DNA of 64,000 bases from Paenibacillus sp. FSL R7-0204 (GTDB lineage Bacteria; Bacillota; Bacilli; Paenibacillales; Paenibacillaceae): assembly GCF_038002225.1 (NCBI RefSeq), contig NZ_JBBOCA010000001.1, positions 930,001 to 994,000 on the forward strand, in the 5' to 3' direction. The notes under the pieces were generated by a model that ran no database searches, had not been told where the DNA came from, and worked only from the letters and a program-made list of their open reading frames with translations. Shown one piece after another: positions 28,540-37,386 of the stretch (positions within the stretch are counted from its first letter, which is position 1; every line of letters begins with the position of its first letter). The translations under genes and the position numbers were made by a program.

Positions 28540-29265
28540 TTGCTCCAGATTCAGAATTTGACCAAACAATTCAGAGTGGATGGCAGAGCTGTGCCAATTC
28601 TTGATATCCCCCTTTGGAAGGTTGAAAAGGGAGAGCGTGTAGCCATTACCGGACCCAGCGGGTCCGGTAAAAGCACGCTTTTGCATCTGATCAGCGGCAT
28701 CATGCGTACAGACAGCGGCAGAATTACAGTAGATGGACAGCCGCTTCACGAGTTAACTGAGGCGAAGCGTGATGCTTTCCGGGCTTCTGCTATCGGCTAT
28801 GTGCTGCAAGACTTCCATCTGATTCCTTCGCTGACCGCGCGGCAGAATGTGGAGATTGCCATGACGGCCCGGCTTCCGCAAAAGGAGAGACGGCGCATAG
28901 TGGACGGCTGGCTGGAGCAGGTGGGTCTGGGAGGCCGCGGAAGGCATCTGCCTTCCCAGCTCTCACGCGGGCAGCAGCAGCGTGTTGCCATTGTAAGGGC
29001 TATGGTTAATCACCCGCCGCTTCTGCTGGCAGATGAACCGACAGGCAGCTTGGACTGGGAGACTGCCGATGAGATATCCTCGCTGCTCTTGGAGCTTAGC
29101 GCGGCTCATGGGCACACCTTAATCGTGGTAACCCATGACCTCAATATGGCCGAACGGTTTCCGCACCGCTTGAACATTCAGGATATCAATGAAGTACGCC
29201 GGGAGGTATTAGCCAGGCAGCGCTCTTCGTTCAGCGGGATAGGCAGGGAGGGGATTTCATTATGA
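28540..29265 (+). CDS. ABC transporter ATP-binding protein (LolD/MacB type)
   Basis: The 241-residue ATPase has Walker A GPSGSGKSTL (~39-48), Q-loop YVLQDFHLIPS, signature LSRGQQQRVAIVRAM, Walker B LLLADEPTGSLD and switch His in VVTHD. This subtype pairs with FtsX-fold permeases, and such a permease gene overlaps its stop (ATGA at 29262-29265). TTG 28540 is 9 bp after AGGAG, which itself overlaps the phosphatase stop region, so the phosphatase and transporter are one operon. Confidence 0.9.
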   Translation: MLQIQNLTKQFRVDGRAVPILDIPLWKVEKGERVAITGPSGSGKSTLLHLISGIMRTDSGRITVDGQPLHELTEAKRDAFRASAIGYVLQDFHLIPSLTARQNVEIAMTARLPQKERRRIVDGWLEQVGLGGRGRHLPSQLSRGQQQRVAIVRAMVNHPPLLLADEPTGSLDWETADEISSLLLELSAAHGHTLIVVTHDLNMAERFPHRLNIQDINEVRREVLARQRSSFSGIGREGISL

Positions 29266-30506
29266 GCTTGTTCCGGCTCACCCTCCGCAATGTGCTGCAC
29301 CGGCGGTTCCTGTCTCTACTTACCGTGTGTGCCGTGGCAATTACAGTGGCCTTTATTGTCCTACTTGTTCTATCCCGTCAGAGTGTTGAGCAGGGGGCCA
29401 AGAAAGGCTATGGCCCCTTTGATCTTGTCATAGGAGCAGCGGGCAGTGAGACACAGCTGGTGCTCAATACTTTTTATCATATCGGAGCGCCAACCGGGAA
29501 TATCCCGCTCGCTGTTCTGGATGAGGCACGGCGGGACCCGTCTGTGGAAGCCGCCTTTGCGATGACCACGGGCGATAACTACAAGGGCTATCCGATTGTC
29601 GGGATAGATTCCGGTTACTTCTTCACCCGCTACGGCGGCAGCAGGCTACAGGAAGGCAAGATGTATACCCATACTGGTGATACGATTGTTGGATCGTATA
29701 TCGCCCGGTCCCTGGGACTGAAGGTAGGCGATACCTTTGCGGGGGCGCATGGACTTGTGCAGGGAGAAGACCACGAATCCGCAGCGGCTGAGCACGAGGA
29801 GGGTCAGGAGGAGGAACATGGGGCCGGAGAGTCAGGCGGGCATGCCCATGAGGATTTTCGCTACAGGGTAGCAGGTATTCTTCCGGAACTCCATACTCCA
29901 GATGACCGTGCAGTCTTTACAACGGTGGACTATGCCTGGGCTGTACACGGGCTGGCGCCCGAGGAGCGGGAGATTACGGCGGTGCTGGTTAAGCCGGCTA
30001 GTCTGCTAGGGGCCCATGATTTGAAGCAGGCGTTCGATGGCAGCAGCGGGGTTCAGGCGGCGTATACCAGCAAGGCTGTGTCCGATGTGCTGAATGCAGT
30101 GGACCAGGGCTCCCGGCTGCTTGGGATGCTGACCGTCATATGTGTGCTGCTCGCAGGTATTGCGATTCTATTATCTCTTGTTGCAGCAGCCTCGGAGCGG
30201 ACCAAGGATGTCGGAATACTGCGTCTTCTCGGAAAATCACGGGCCTATGTATGGCTGTCTTTGACCACAGAAGGCCTGCTGGTAACAGTAACCGGACTCA
30301 TCGCGGGGCTTGTGACCGGTCATCTAGGTGCCTATCTGCTGAGGGACATGCTCTTCTCGCAGGCTGGCATTCAAATCGAGCCCTACCACTGGACACCGGA
30401 GCATTGGCTTATTGTGCTTGGGGCGCTGGCTATAGGGCTGCTGTCCTCGCTTGGACCGGCCTTCCGGATGTACCGGATGCATCCGCTTGCCTTGTTCAAA
30501 TCATAG
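29262..30506 (+). CDS. FtsX-like ABC permease with His/Glu-rich insert
   Basis: The 414-residue permease has an N-terminal helix (~16-38), a large extracytoplasmic domain and three C-terminal helices (~285-310, 330-355, 375-400), the MacB/LolCE layout. Residues 168-198 contain a run rich in Glu and His (HEEGQEEEH, HAHEDF) just before FRYRVAGILPELHTPDDRAVF. His-rich inserts at this place occur in permeases linked to zinc or other divalent metals, so a metal role is inferred. It overlaps the ATPase stop and is followed 13 bp later by a lipoprotein gene. Efflux, lipoprotein handling or metal transport all remain possible. Confidence 0.85.
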   Translation: MSLFRLTLRNVLHRRFLSLLTVCAVAITVAFIVLLVLSRQSVEQGAKKGYGPFDLVIGAAGSETQLVLNTFYHIGAPTGNIPLAVLDEARRDPSVEAAFAMTTGDNYKGYPIVGIDSGYFFTRYGGSRLQEGKMYTHTGDTIVGSYIARSLGLKVGDTFAGAHGLVQGEDHESAAAEHEEGQEEEHGAGESGGHAHEDFRYRVAGILPELHTPDDRAVFTTVDYAWAVHGLAPEEREITAVLVKPASLLGAHDLKQAFDGSSGVQAAYTSKAVSDVLNAVDQGSRLLGMLTVICVLLAGIAILLSLVAAASERTKDVGILRLLGKSRAYVWLSLTTEGLLVTVTGLIAGLVTGHLGAYLLRDMLFSQAGIQIEPYHWTPEHWLIVLGALAIGLLSSLGPAFRMYRMHPLALFKS

Positions 30507-30519
30507 GAGGTACGTTCAA

Positions 30520-31425
30520 TTGATACGACTACAAGGAAGAATGCTTCTGCTGTCAGGAGCTGTGACAGGTATGCTGCTGCTTCAGGCGTGTGGCCAGAAT
30601 GCTGAGAATGCTGCTACTAATGGGAACGGAGAGTCCTTTGCAGCGGTGGCGGAAGCTCCACAGAGCACTGAGGAAGTCCCGGTGGAAGCACAGACATCTG
30701 CATCCCCTTTCCCGCAGGCCACTGCTCCAGTTGCCAAGCGCGGAGCTGCTGCGTCTGCTGTTCCATCCAAGGGTACGGATGCCGGACCCGAGGTGACGGT
30801 TACGTTCAAGCCGTCTCCATCGCCTGCTGCTGCTGCACCTGTTGAGACGGCTACCCTGAAGCCCTCAGGGAAGACTGTAACTACTACCCCGAGTCCAGCC
30901 GTCTCTGCTTCTGAAACAAGCCCCCGCCCAGCGGCAGCGCGTAAGGGTACTGGAGGGAGCAGTGCTGAAGCAGAACCCGTCAAGGCTGGATCTACTCCGG
31001 CATTGAGCATGTCACCGTCACCGTCTGCGGCAGCAGCGGCTACAGTGGTTGCTGCCTCCACAGGGAATAAGACTATAGACTGGAACGGTTTTTTTGACGG
31101 AGACGATCAGACCCGGCCCTCAGAGCACTTCTGGGATCTCAGCGGACAGCAGGTCACCATTAAGGGATTCATGGGTGAGGTCCTTTCTTTTGAGAAAAAC
31201 TGGTTCCTGCTTATTCCCGAACCGGGTGCTGAGTGTCCGTTCGATAATGGGGATGAGACCTACTGGAACAAGATTATGATCGTGTTTGTTCCTGAAGGCA
31301 GTAAGCTCCGCTACACCTCAGGTCCGCTGGAAATATCCGGGCGCCTGGATGTTGGAATCAAGATTGACGAGTCCGGCTACAAAACCATGTTCCGCCTGTA
31401 CGACGCTTCCTTCAAAAGCCTGTGA
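30520..31425 (+). CDS. Lipoprotein with low-complexity linker and DUF3299-like C-terminal domain
   Basis: The start is TTG 30520, 9 bp after AGGAGG. The signal peptide ends in a lipobox (LLLQAC, Cys at ~24), giving a membrane-anchored lipoprotein. Residues ~30-185 are a Pro/Ala/Ser/Thr-rich linker with repeated PSPS-type stretches, probably spanning the wall. The last ~115 residues are folded: LSGQQVTIKGFMGEVLSF, FLLIPEPGAECPF and GPLEISGRLDVGIK resemble DUF3299-type OB-fold proteins that accompany LolD/FtsX-type transporters. Probable partner of the permease upstream. 301 residues; the domain assignment is by pattern only. Confidence 0.7.
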   Translation: MIRLQGRMLLLSGAVTGMLLLQACGQNAENAATNGNGESFAAVAEAPQSTEEVPVEAQTSASPFPQATAPVAKRGAAASAVPSKGTDAGPEVTVTFKPSPSPAAAAPVETATLKPSGKTVTTTPSPAVSASETSPRPAAARKGTGGSSAEAEPVKAGSTPALSMSPSPSAAAAATVVAASTGNKTIDWNGFFDGDDQTRPSEHFWDLSGQQVTIKGFMGEVLSFEKNWFLLIPEPGAECPFDNGDETYWNKIMIVFVPEGSKLRYTSGPLEISGRLDVGIKIDESGYKTMFRLYDASFKSL

Positions 31426-31441
31426 TCCATTGAGCAAGAAC

Positions 31442-31482
31442 AAAAAACCTCCAAATCCCTAATTGGGAAAGGAGGTTTTTTA
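31442..31482. terminator. Bidirectional terminator between convergent operons
   Basis: AAAAAACCTCC (31442-31452) pairs perfectly with GGAGGTTTTTT (31471-31481). It serves the transporter operon on plus and the oxidoreductase gene on minus. Confidence 0.9.
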
Positions 31483-31509
31483 AATTTAACATAGAAGTTA
31501 GATGCTACA

Positions 31510-32784
31510 TTATACCCGCTTCGCACCCGGCAGCCAGGCATCCTTATCGTACCCCCGCTGTTCCCAGTACCCGACATAATCCTCATTGATTAACTCAATG
31601 CGGTTCAGCCATTTGACTGATTTATAGGCATACATTTGCGGAGTAACGAGACGAACCGGCCCGCCGAGCTGATTGGGGATAGGTTTGCCATCGTGCATCA
31701 CAGCCACCATGATATCGTCCATCCTCGCCTGATCCAGAGTGAGTGAGTCCGTATAGACACCGTCTCCCGAGTAGAACTTGACCATGACGGCCCCAGGCTG
31801 CACACCGGCCATATCGAGCAGCTTCGAGAGGGGGAGGCCCTCCCATGTATTTTTGTACACAGACCAGCCTGTCACGCAGTGAAAATCACTGACCTGCACC
31901 TCGCGCTGCAGCTTGACGAACTCTTCCCAGTTCCAGCTCAGCTTCTTATCCACCAGGCCATCAATAGTAAAAGACCAGTTGGAGTTGTCGAACGCGGGAA
32001 TGGCCGTGACCGTATATACGCGAAAGCTGCCCTCGGCTCCCCCGCCGATAGGAGGTGCAGATTCCGCCAGCGGAATAGGGTCAGGAATCAATGCATTGGC
32101 ATTGGTTGCCGCATAATCGGCTGTACCCGGAAACTGCAGGGATTTACCGATCCAGCGGACAAAAGTAGGGCCGAGCGTGACAGCAAGCCCTGCGCCTACC
32201 GCAACCTTAATGAACCCGCGGCGTGAATACATAGGCTGGGCTTCAGAAGGAGCCGCGCGCCGCGTCCGTCCTGCGGGAGAAGAGGTCTCTTTTACAGGTG
32301 CAGCTTCAGCCACAATCGTGCGCTTCTTGGGCTCCTTCAGCCACTTCACCCGGGTAATGGAGTGATAGATAATTACGGGCAGGCCGATCCAAGTCAGCAG
32401 ATCATGAATGAATAACGCAGTATTCGCTGCTCTTGGCCCGGCAAGCCTGAACTGCCAGAGCACAACCCCTGAGATCAGCCAGCCGATCAAAAGCGTCAGC
32501 ACGAAGAGGACGTTGGCTTTTTGCGCAGGTTTACCCTTCAGCCGCTTCCAGTGCTTCGCCGCCAGGAGCAGATAATAGACCACAGGGATCAACAGCGCCA
32601 GACCGAACACGATATGGCCCCATTTCAGCCACACTCTGCCTTCACCCAGCAGCTCTCTCCAGAAGCCGCCCACCAGCATCAGACCGCTAAGGGCAAGAAT
32701 GAAGACCAGCCAGGCATTCCACAAGTGAATCGAGACGAGCTTCTTTCCGTATCCTTTCCGGATGCCGGTCAATATTTTTTTCAC
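31510..32784 (-). CDS. Molybdopterin oxidoreductase fused to a cytochrome b561-like membrane module
   Basis: The 424-residue protein has two parts. Residues 1-150 hold four helices with histidines in or near them (His20, His57, His127, His141), fitting a b-type haem module. A charged linker leads to a Tat-like SRRGFIK (187-193) and a further hydrophobic segment. Residues ~250-424 are a sulfite-oxidase/MsrP-type molybdopterin domain with the Mo-ligand Cys303 in DFHCVTGWSVYKNTWEGLPL, then GGPVRLVTPQMYAYKSVKWL. MsrP-like enzymes usually have a separate membrane haem partner (MsrQ); here electron input and catalysis appear joined. Start GTG with GGGAGGG 7 bp upstream. The substrate (sulfoxide repair or other) is unknown. 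Confidence 0.85.
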   Translation of the reverse strand: MKKILTGIRKGYGKKLVSIHLWNAWLVFILALSGLMLVGGFWRELLGEGRVWLKWGHIVFGLALLIPVVYYLLLAAKHWKRLKGKPAQKANVLFVLTLLIGWLISGVVLWQFRLAGPRAANTALFIHDLLTWIGLPVIIYHSITRVKWLKEPKKRTIVAEAAPVKETSSPAGRTRRAAPSEAQPMYSRRGFIKVAVGAGLAVTLGPTFVRWIGKSLQFPGTADYAATNANALIPDPIPLAESAPPIGGGAEGSFRVYTVTAIPAFDNSNWSFTIDGLVDKKLSWNWEEFVKLQREVQVSDFHCVTGWSVYKNTWEGLPLSKLLDMAGVQPGAVMVKFYSGDGVYTDSLTLDQARMDDIMVAVMHDGKPIPNQLGGPVRLVTPQMYAYKSVKWLNRIELINEDYVGYWEQRGYDKDAWLPGAKRV

Positions 32785-32960
32785 CTGTAGTCCCTCCCGT
32801 TGATGAATAAGTGTCCAACATCATATTAATTTAAGTTTTAACTAATTGTACCGCAAAAAAACACCGCTGAATAATATTATCCTGATCAAGCCCGACCGCA
32901 GGGTTGCCTTCGCTCAACTTTTTCTTATAGACTGATGGAAAGAGCTAAGGAAAGGATCAA

Positions 32961-33674
32961 ATGCCCGTGAACCAAGAAACGATTCTGCTGGTGGATGATG
33001 AAGTGGAGATTGTGGAACTGCTGGATATTTATTTTCGCAATGAGGGGTACCGGCTGCTCAAGGCTTTTGACGGAAGGGAGGCGCTCGAATGCCTTGGCAA
33101 GGAAGAGGTGGATCTCATTATACTCGATGTGATGATGCCACACATGGATGGGATTGCCGCCTGCATGAAGATTCGTGAAGAACGCAACATGCCGATTATT
33201 ATGCTCTCCGCCAAGAATGCCGATATGGACAAAATCCTTGGACTCAGCATCGGTGCAGACGATTATGTGGGCAAGCCGTTTAATCCGCTGGAGCTGGTGG
33301 CGCGGGCCAAATCGCAGCTGCGCCGTTACCATAAATTGAATCGGGATACTTCTGCCAGAACGAATGAGCATGAACTGATCTTTGAAGATTTGCTGATAGA
33401 TACACTTCGGCATGAGGTAAGTGTGGACAATCGCAAGGTGAAGCTGACACCCCGCGAGTTTTCTATCCTGGAACTTCTGGCGCGGCATCAGGGACAGGTG
33501 CTCAGTATGGAGCAGATTTATCTGAAGGTGTGGAACGAGCCTTTTCTGGATGGAGGTAACACCGTGATGGTGCATGTCCGTAATATCCGCGACAAAATCG
33601 AGCTGGACGCCAAGCAGCCCCGTTATGTGCAGACCGTATGGGGCATTGGCTACAAACTGGATCATCCATCCTGA
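32961..33674 (+). CDS. OmpR/PhoB-family response regulator
   Basis: The 237-residue protein has a receiver domain (acidic pocket VDDE at 11-14, phospho-acceptor Asp56 in LIILDVMMPHMDG, Lys in VGKPFNP) and a C-terminal winged helix (LTPREFSILELLARHQGQVL, VMVHVRNIRDKIE, VQTVWGIGYKL). It is followed 18 bp later by its kinase gene. Resembles VanR-type regulators. The likely target is the TTTCTTAAGA repeat promoter at 34812-34844; a similar TTTTTCTTATAGA just upstream of its own gene (near 32925) may allow autoregulation. Confidence 0.93.
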   Translation: MPVNQETILLVDDEVEIVELLDIYFRNEGYRLLKAFDGREALECLGKEEVDLIILDVMMPHMDGIAACMKIREERNMPIIMLSAKNADMDKILGLSIGADDYVGKPFNPLELVARAKSQLRRYHKLNRDTSARTNEHELIFEDLLIDTLRHEVSVDNRKVKLTPREFSILELLARHQGQVLSMEQIYLKVWNEPFLDGGNTVMVHVRNIRDKIELDAKQPRYVQTVWGIGYKLDHPS

Positions 33675-33692
33675 AAGCTGAGGTGAACCATA

Positions 33693-34799
33693 GTGAAGAA
33701 CAAATATATAAGCACCATCCGCTGGAAGTTTATCTGGGCCTTTGTGCTGAGTATGTTGTCGGGGGGAGCACTGCTTTTGGCGGGCTATCGGCTGGTTCAT
33801 TCCTTGATTTATCTGCAGCCGGCGCAGCCCTCCGCACTGTACTCGCGTACTCTGAAATGGATCATCAACCATATCGGTTCAGCGCCGCTGATGACTGCCG
33901 TCGGGATTGCCAGCTTCCTGATCTTCTTCTTCATCTATACGCGTAGAATCGTCTCATACCTCGAAGAGATCACCAGCGGGATCCAGCAGATCACGAAGCT
34001 TGATGAATCGCACCGGATTGAGGTTCGTACATCAGACGAATTGGGGGTACTTGCGGAGAACATCAACATTATGTCTGAGCGGCTACAGCATTCGCTGCTG
34101 GAAGAACGCAAGGCGGTCGAGTCCAAAAACGAGCTGATTACCGGTGTATCGCATGATCTCCGCACCCCGCTGACCTCGGTGCTTGGTTTTTTAGAGTATA
34201 TTGAGCAGGACCGCTGCCGGGAAGAGACGGAGATTCGTTACTATGTAGGGATTGCCTATCAGAAGTCATTGGTGCTGCGCAAGCTGATTGACGACTTGTT
34301 TGAATACACGCGGGTTAACAGCAGCAGACTGCCGTTAGTGCTGGAACGGCTCGATCTCAAGGCATTTATGCGCCAGCTTGCGGAGGAATCGGTTCCGGCA
34401 CTGAACCATGCGGGCATGACTTACGAACTGCAGGATAATACCGAATCGCTGTGGATTGAAGCGGCTCCTTATGAACTGGTGCGTGCGTATGAGAATCTGA
34501 TTGCCAATGCGATCCGGTACGGGAAGGACGGGAAACGGCTTGAGATTGGTCTCAGCTGTGAAGGTAACGATGCAGTTGTGCGGATCAGCAATTTCGGCGA
34601 GATGATTGCGGAGGGGGATCTTCCACATATTTTTGAGCGGTTCTACCGGGCGGAGCGCTCCAGATCGCAGATTACCGGGGGATCGGGATTGGGTCTGGCG
34701 ATTGCCAAGGGAATTGTGGAAAGGCACCATGGGGAGATTACGGCTCACAGCACCAGATCCCGGACTGACTTTGTTACCCGATTTCCGGTATCCTCCTGA
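33693..34799 (+). CDS. Membrane sensor histidine kinase
   Basis: This 368-residue VanS-like kinase has two helices (~12-40 and ~64-82) enclosing a short external loop with WIINHIG (56-62), then HAMP (84-135), HisKA with His154 in GVSHDLRTPLTSVLGF and HATPase_c with ENLIANAIRYG and GGSGLGLAIAKGIVERHHG. The very short extracytoplasmic loop suggests sensing within or at the membrane, as in envelope-stress systems. GTG start. The membrane module is duplicated in the gene at 34900. Confidence 0.92.
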   Translation: MKNKYISTIRWKFIWAFVLSMLSGGALLLAGYRLVHSLIYLQPAQPSALYSRTLKWIINHIGSAPLMTAVGIASFLIFFFIYTRRIVSYLEEITSGIQQITKLDESHRIEVRTSDELGVLAENINIMSERLQHSLLEERKAVESKNELITGVSHDLRTPLTSVLGFLEYIEQDRCREETEIRYYVGIAYQKSLVLRKLIDDLFEYTRVNSSRLPLVLERLDLKAFMRQLAEESVPALNHAGMTYELQDNTESLWIEAAPYELVRAYENLIANAIRYGKDGKRLEIGLSCEGNDAVVRISNFGEMIAEGDLPHIFERFYRAERSRSQITGGSGLGLAIAKGIVERHHGEITAHSTRSRTDFVTRFPVSS

Positions 34800-34811
34800 C
34801 AATCTTCAGTA

Positions 34812-34844
34812 TTTCTTAAGAAGTGGCAAGGGTGTTTCTTAAGA
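34812..34844 (+). promoter_or_regulatory. Two direct TTTCTTAAGA repeats: probable response-regulator box
   Basis: Identical 10-mers TTTCTTAAGA lie at 34812-34821 and 34835-34844, 23 bp apart start to start, about two DNA turns. The first extends to the palindrome TTCTTAAGAA. They sit between the kinase stop and the next gene, about 55 bp before its start. This geometry is typical of OmpR-family binding sites upstream of a promoter (possible -10 GATATCCT downstream). Confidence 0.6.
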
Positions 34845-34899
34845 TTTAGCCGATATCCTTGGGCTATGGGATGAGACCCGGGGAGGCAGGAGAAATTGG

Positions 34900-35532
34900 A
34901 TGATGTCAAAAATACACACGATCCGCACACTTTACCTCTACATATTCTGCGGTAGCGTTCTGCTTAGTGCAGGGCTGTTGCTGCTTATGCGGGGGATTTT
35001 TACTATGCTCTACTCCTGGTATACGCCGGAATCGGCTGCGCTGTTTGTCCGTTTCGTGCATTGGATTATCAATCATATCGGCGCAAGACCGGCGGCTGTC
35101 ATGATGTTCACCGCTCTATGTGCAGGGCTGTTCCTGCTCCGTTCACAAAAAGCAGCCAACGATACCACCGCGCTGCTGCGCGCTGCAGAACAACTGGCGG
35201 TTCACGGCTCCTGTGAGCTTATGGACCTTGAGGTGCAATCGGGTGGGGAATTCAGACGGCTGGCCGCTAGTCTGCGCCGGATTCATCAGGCCGGATTGCG
35301 GCCAGCAGCGGCCCCTGTACCGCAAATACAAATGCCGGAGCCGGATGCACAAGAGTTCATAACGCTTATTTTGCGGACACGGGCGTTGATCAGCACGCTG
35401 GAACAGACAGTGGCGGAGTCAGAGGAAGAGGTCTGTATTCTCCCCGGTGCAGTTCTGCAGCATCTGGTGATGGCTAAGCACGAGGCGTTGGGACTGGAAA
35501 AGCTTCTGGAGAATTGGAGTCGGCAGGTATGA
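34900..35532 (+). CDS. Kinase-less paralogue of the adjacent sensor's membrane module
   Basis: The first ~85 of 210 residues match the membrane part of the neighbouring kinase in length and layout: helix ~12-38, a short loop with WIINHIG at 55-61 (56-62 in the kinase), then helix ~62-82. A HAMP-like stretch follows (LLRAAEQLAVHG, GGEFRRLAASLRRIHQ), but no His box or ATPase domain; the rest is predicted helical or coiled coil. It looks like a duplicated sensor stripped of its kinase, perhaps a competitor, co-sensor or adaptor linking the sensor to the PBP. AGGAGA lies 7 bp before ATG 34900. Its stop overlaps the PBP start. Confidence 0.75.
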   Translation: MMSKIHTIRTLYLYIFCGSVLLSAGLLLLMRGIFTMLYSWYTPESAALFVRFVHWIINHIGARPAAVMMFTALCAGLFLLRSQKAANDTTALLRAAEQLAVHGSCELMDLEVQSGGEFRRLAASLRRIHQAGLRPAAAPVPQIQMPEPDAQEFITLILRTRALISTLEQTVAESEEEVCILPGAVLQHLVMAKHEALGLEKLLENWSRQV

Positions 35533-37376
35533 ATATGGGAACAGGACGGAGATTCCTGCTACGTATTTGCTATACCGTTTTTGATCTGACAGTCATCCTT
35601 GCCATTCTCATGCTAGCAGGAATTATTTATATGAGTCAGTATGGAAAGCTGATGCTGGACCGTTATCCGGAGAAAATGATTCTACCGGAATCAAGCGTCA
35701 TTAGGGCCTCTGACGGAACAGTGTTGCGGAGAATACCGCTGCCTGAAACGGGCTATCGAATCAAAACAGGACTAGGGGAAATGCCGCAGCTGCTCATAGA
35801 TACTTTCATTGCTGTTGAGGACCGCCGTTTTTACAGCCATAAAGGTCTGGACTACCAGGGAATAGCCCGTGCATTAGTTAACAATACCGTACGAATGGGG
35901 GTATCTGAGGGTGGAAGCAGCATCACCCAACAGCTGGCAAGAGGATTGTATCTGAACCGGGGGCAGAATCTGCTGCGTAAGCTGAACGAAGCCTCGATAG
36001 CGTTGGCCCTGGAGAAGCAGTTATCGAAGGATGAGATTCTGCAGTTGTATCTCAACCAAATTTATATGGGACAAGGGCAATATGGGGTGAAATCTGCAGC
36101 GGAGCGTTATTTTGGTATAACTGATCTGAAGCATTTGGAGATCGGGCAGATCGCAACGCTGGCGGCTATTCCCAAAGGGCCTTCCATCTATAACCCGGCA
36201 GACAACATTGAATTGTCAGCAGGCAGACGGGATTTGGTCCTGCGGATTATGCAGCAGCACAAGCTGATAACAACCGAGCAGATGACGGCAGCAATGAAGA
36301 GCACCTACGTACCTCCGGTTAAGGATAAGACTGAGATTGTCGGGGCGTCCTATATGGATGCGGCAATTCAGGAAGCGATACGGCAGACAGGATTATCGCA
36401 AAAGGAGCTAAGCACAGGCGGTTATACGCTGGTGACGGGCATGAATATTGAGGCGCAGCGGGCTATGGAGCGGGCCTTCTCACAGGAAGAGGCATTTCCG
36501 CCGGATGGCAAAAACCAGAGAGCAGAAGCAGCCATGGTCATCATGGACCAGCGGACCGGTGAAGTGGCCGCACTGTTGGGAGGGCGAAGCCCGCGTACAG
36601 GCGGTCTGAACAGAGCCGTAACTCCTTCCCGGCAGCCAGGCTCCACGCTCAAGCCCATTATAGATTATGGACCGGCGCTGGAGAGCGGGAAATATACGCC
36701 GGACAGTCTCCTGCCTGATATTAAAACAACCTATGGCAGCTACAGTCCGGCTAATCTGAACGGTGTATATCGTGGGCAGGTGAGCATGAGGGTTGCCCTG
36801 CAGCAGTCCATTAATGCCCCAGCGGTATGGCTGTTGAAGCAGGTGGGGGTCAGCTATGCCCGTGGGTTTGCAGCCAGGCTGGGAATGGAACTCGCTGCAG
36901 AAGACAACCATCTGGCTATTGCCCTTGGAGGTCTGCATAGCGGGGTTTCTCCGCTCACGATGGCTCAAGCCTACACCGTCTTTGCAAATGGAGGCATTCT
37001 TAACAAGGCGTATCTGGTGCGTAGTATCAGGAATTCGCAGAATCAGGTGGTGTATTCACATGTCGCTGCGCCGCAGCAGGCCATTTCGGTACGTACCGCA
37101 GCGGATATGACAGCGATGCTCCGTCAGGCGGTGAATGAAGGGACGGGCAAACGGGCGCAAATGAACGTTACGGTGGCCGGTAAGACAGGAACCACGCAGC
37201 TGGACCTGCCGGGAGTCCCCGGCAAGGCCAACCGGGACTTATGGTTTGTAGGCTATACCCCTAGATGGACAGCGGCAGTATGGATGGGTTTCGACCGCTC
37301 TGATCCCGACAACTACATGACTGCCGGCAGCGGGCTTGCAGCTGCTATGTTCTCCAAGGTTCTCTCCATGCTATGA
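35529..37376 (+). CDS. Class A penicillin-binding protein (transglycosylase/transpeptidase)
   Basis: This bifunctional peptidoglycan synthase is anchored by one N-terminal helix (~15-35). GT51: catalytic Glu97 in FIAVEDRRFYSHKGLD and GGSSITQQLARGLYLNR. Transpeptidase: Ser372-x-x-Lys375 (PGSTLKP), SIN at 427-429 and KTG at 552-554. All catalytic residues are present. 615 residues, a compact class A PBP without the long C-terminal tail of PBP1. ATG 35529 overlaps the upstream stop and lies 9 bp after GGAG; a TTG at 35514 is less likely. Coupled to the kinase-less sensor gene and probably controlled by the same two-component system, pointing to a wall-stress or beta-lactam response. Confidence 0.94.
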   Translation: MNMGTGRRFLLRICYTVFDLTVILAILMLAGIIYMSQYGKLMLDRYPEKMILPESSVIRASDGTVLRRIPLPETGYRIKTGLGEMPQLLIDTFIAVEDRRFYSHKGLDYQGIARALVNNTVRMGVSEGGSSITQQLARGLYLNRGQNLLRKLNEASIALALEKQLSKDEILQLYLNQIYMGQGQYGVKSAAERYFGITDLKHLEIGQIATLAAIPKGPSIYNPADNIELSAGRRDLVLRIMQQHKLITTEQMTAAMKSTYVPPVKDKTEIVGASYMDAAIQEAIRQTGLSQKELSTGGYTLVTGMNIEAQRAMERAFSQEEAFPPDGKNQRAEAAMVIMDQRTGEVAALLGGRSPRTGGLNRAVTPSRQPGSTLKPIIDYGPALESGKYTPDSLLPDIKTTYGSYSPANLNGVYRGQVSMRVALQQSINAPAVWLLKQVGVSYARGFAARLGMELAAEDNHLAIALGGLHSGVSPLTMAQAYTVFANGGILNKAYLVRSIRNSQNQVVYSHVAAPQQAISVRTAADMTAMLRQAVNEGTGKRAQMNVTVAGKTGTTQLDLPGVPGKANRDLWFVGYTPRWTAAVWMGFDRSDPDNYMTAGSGLAAAMFSKVLSML

Positions 37377-37386
37377 ATAGATTTGC

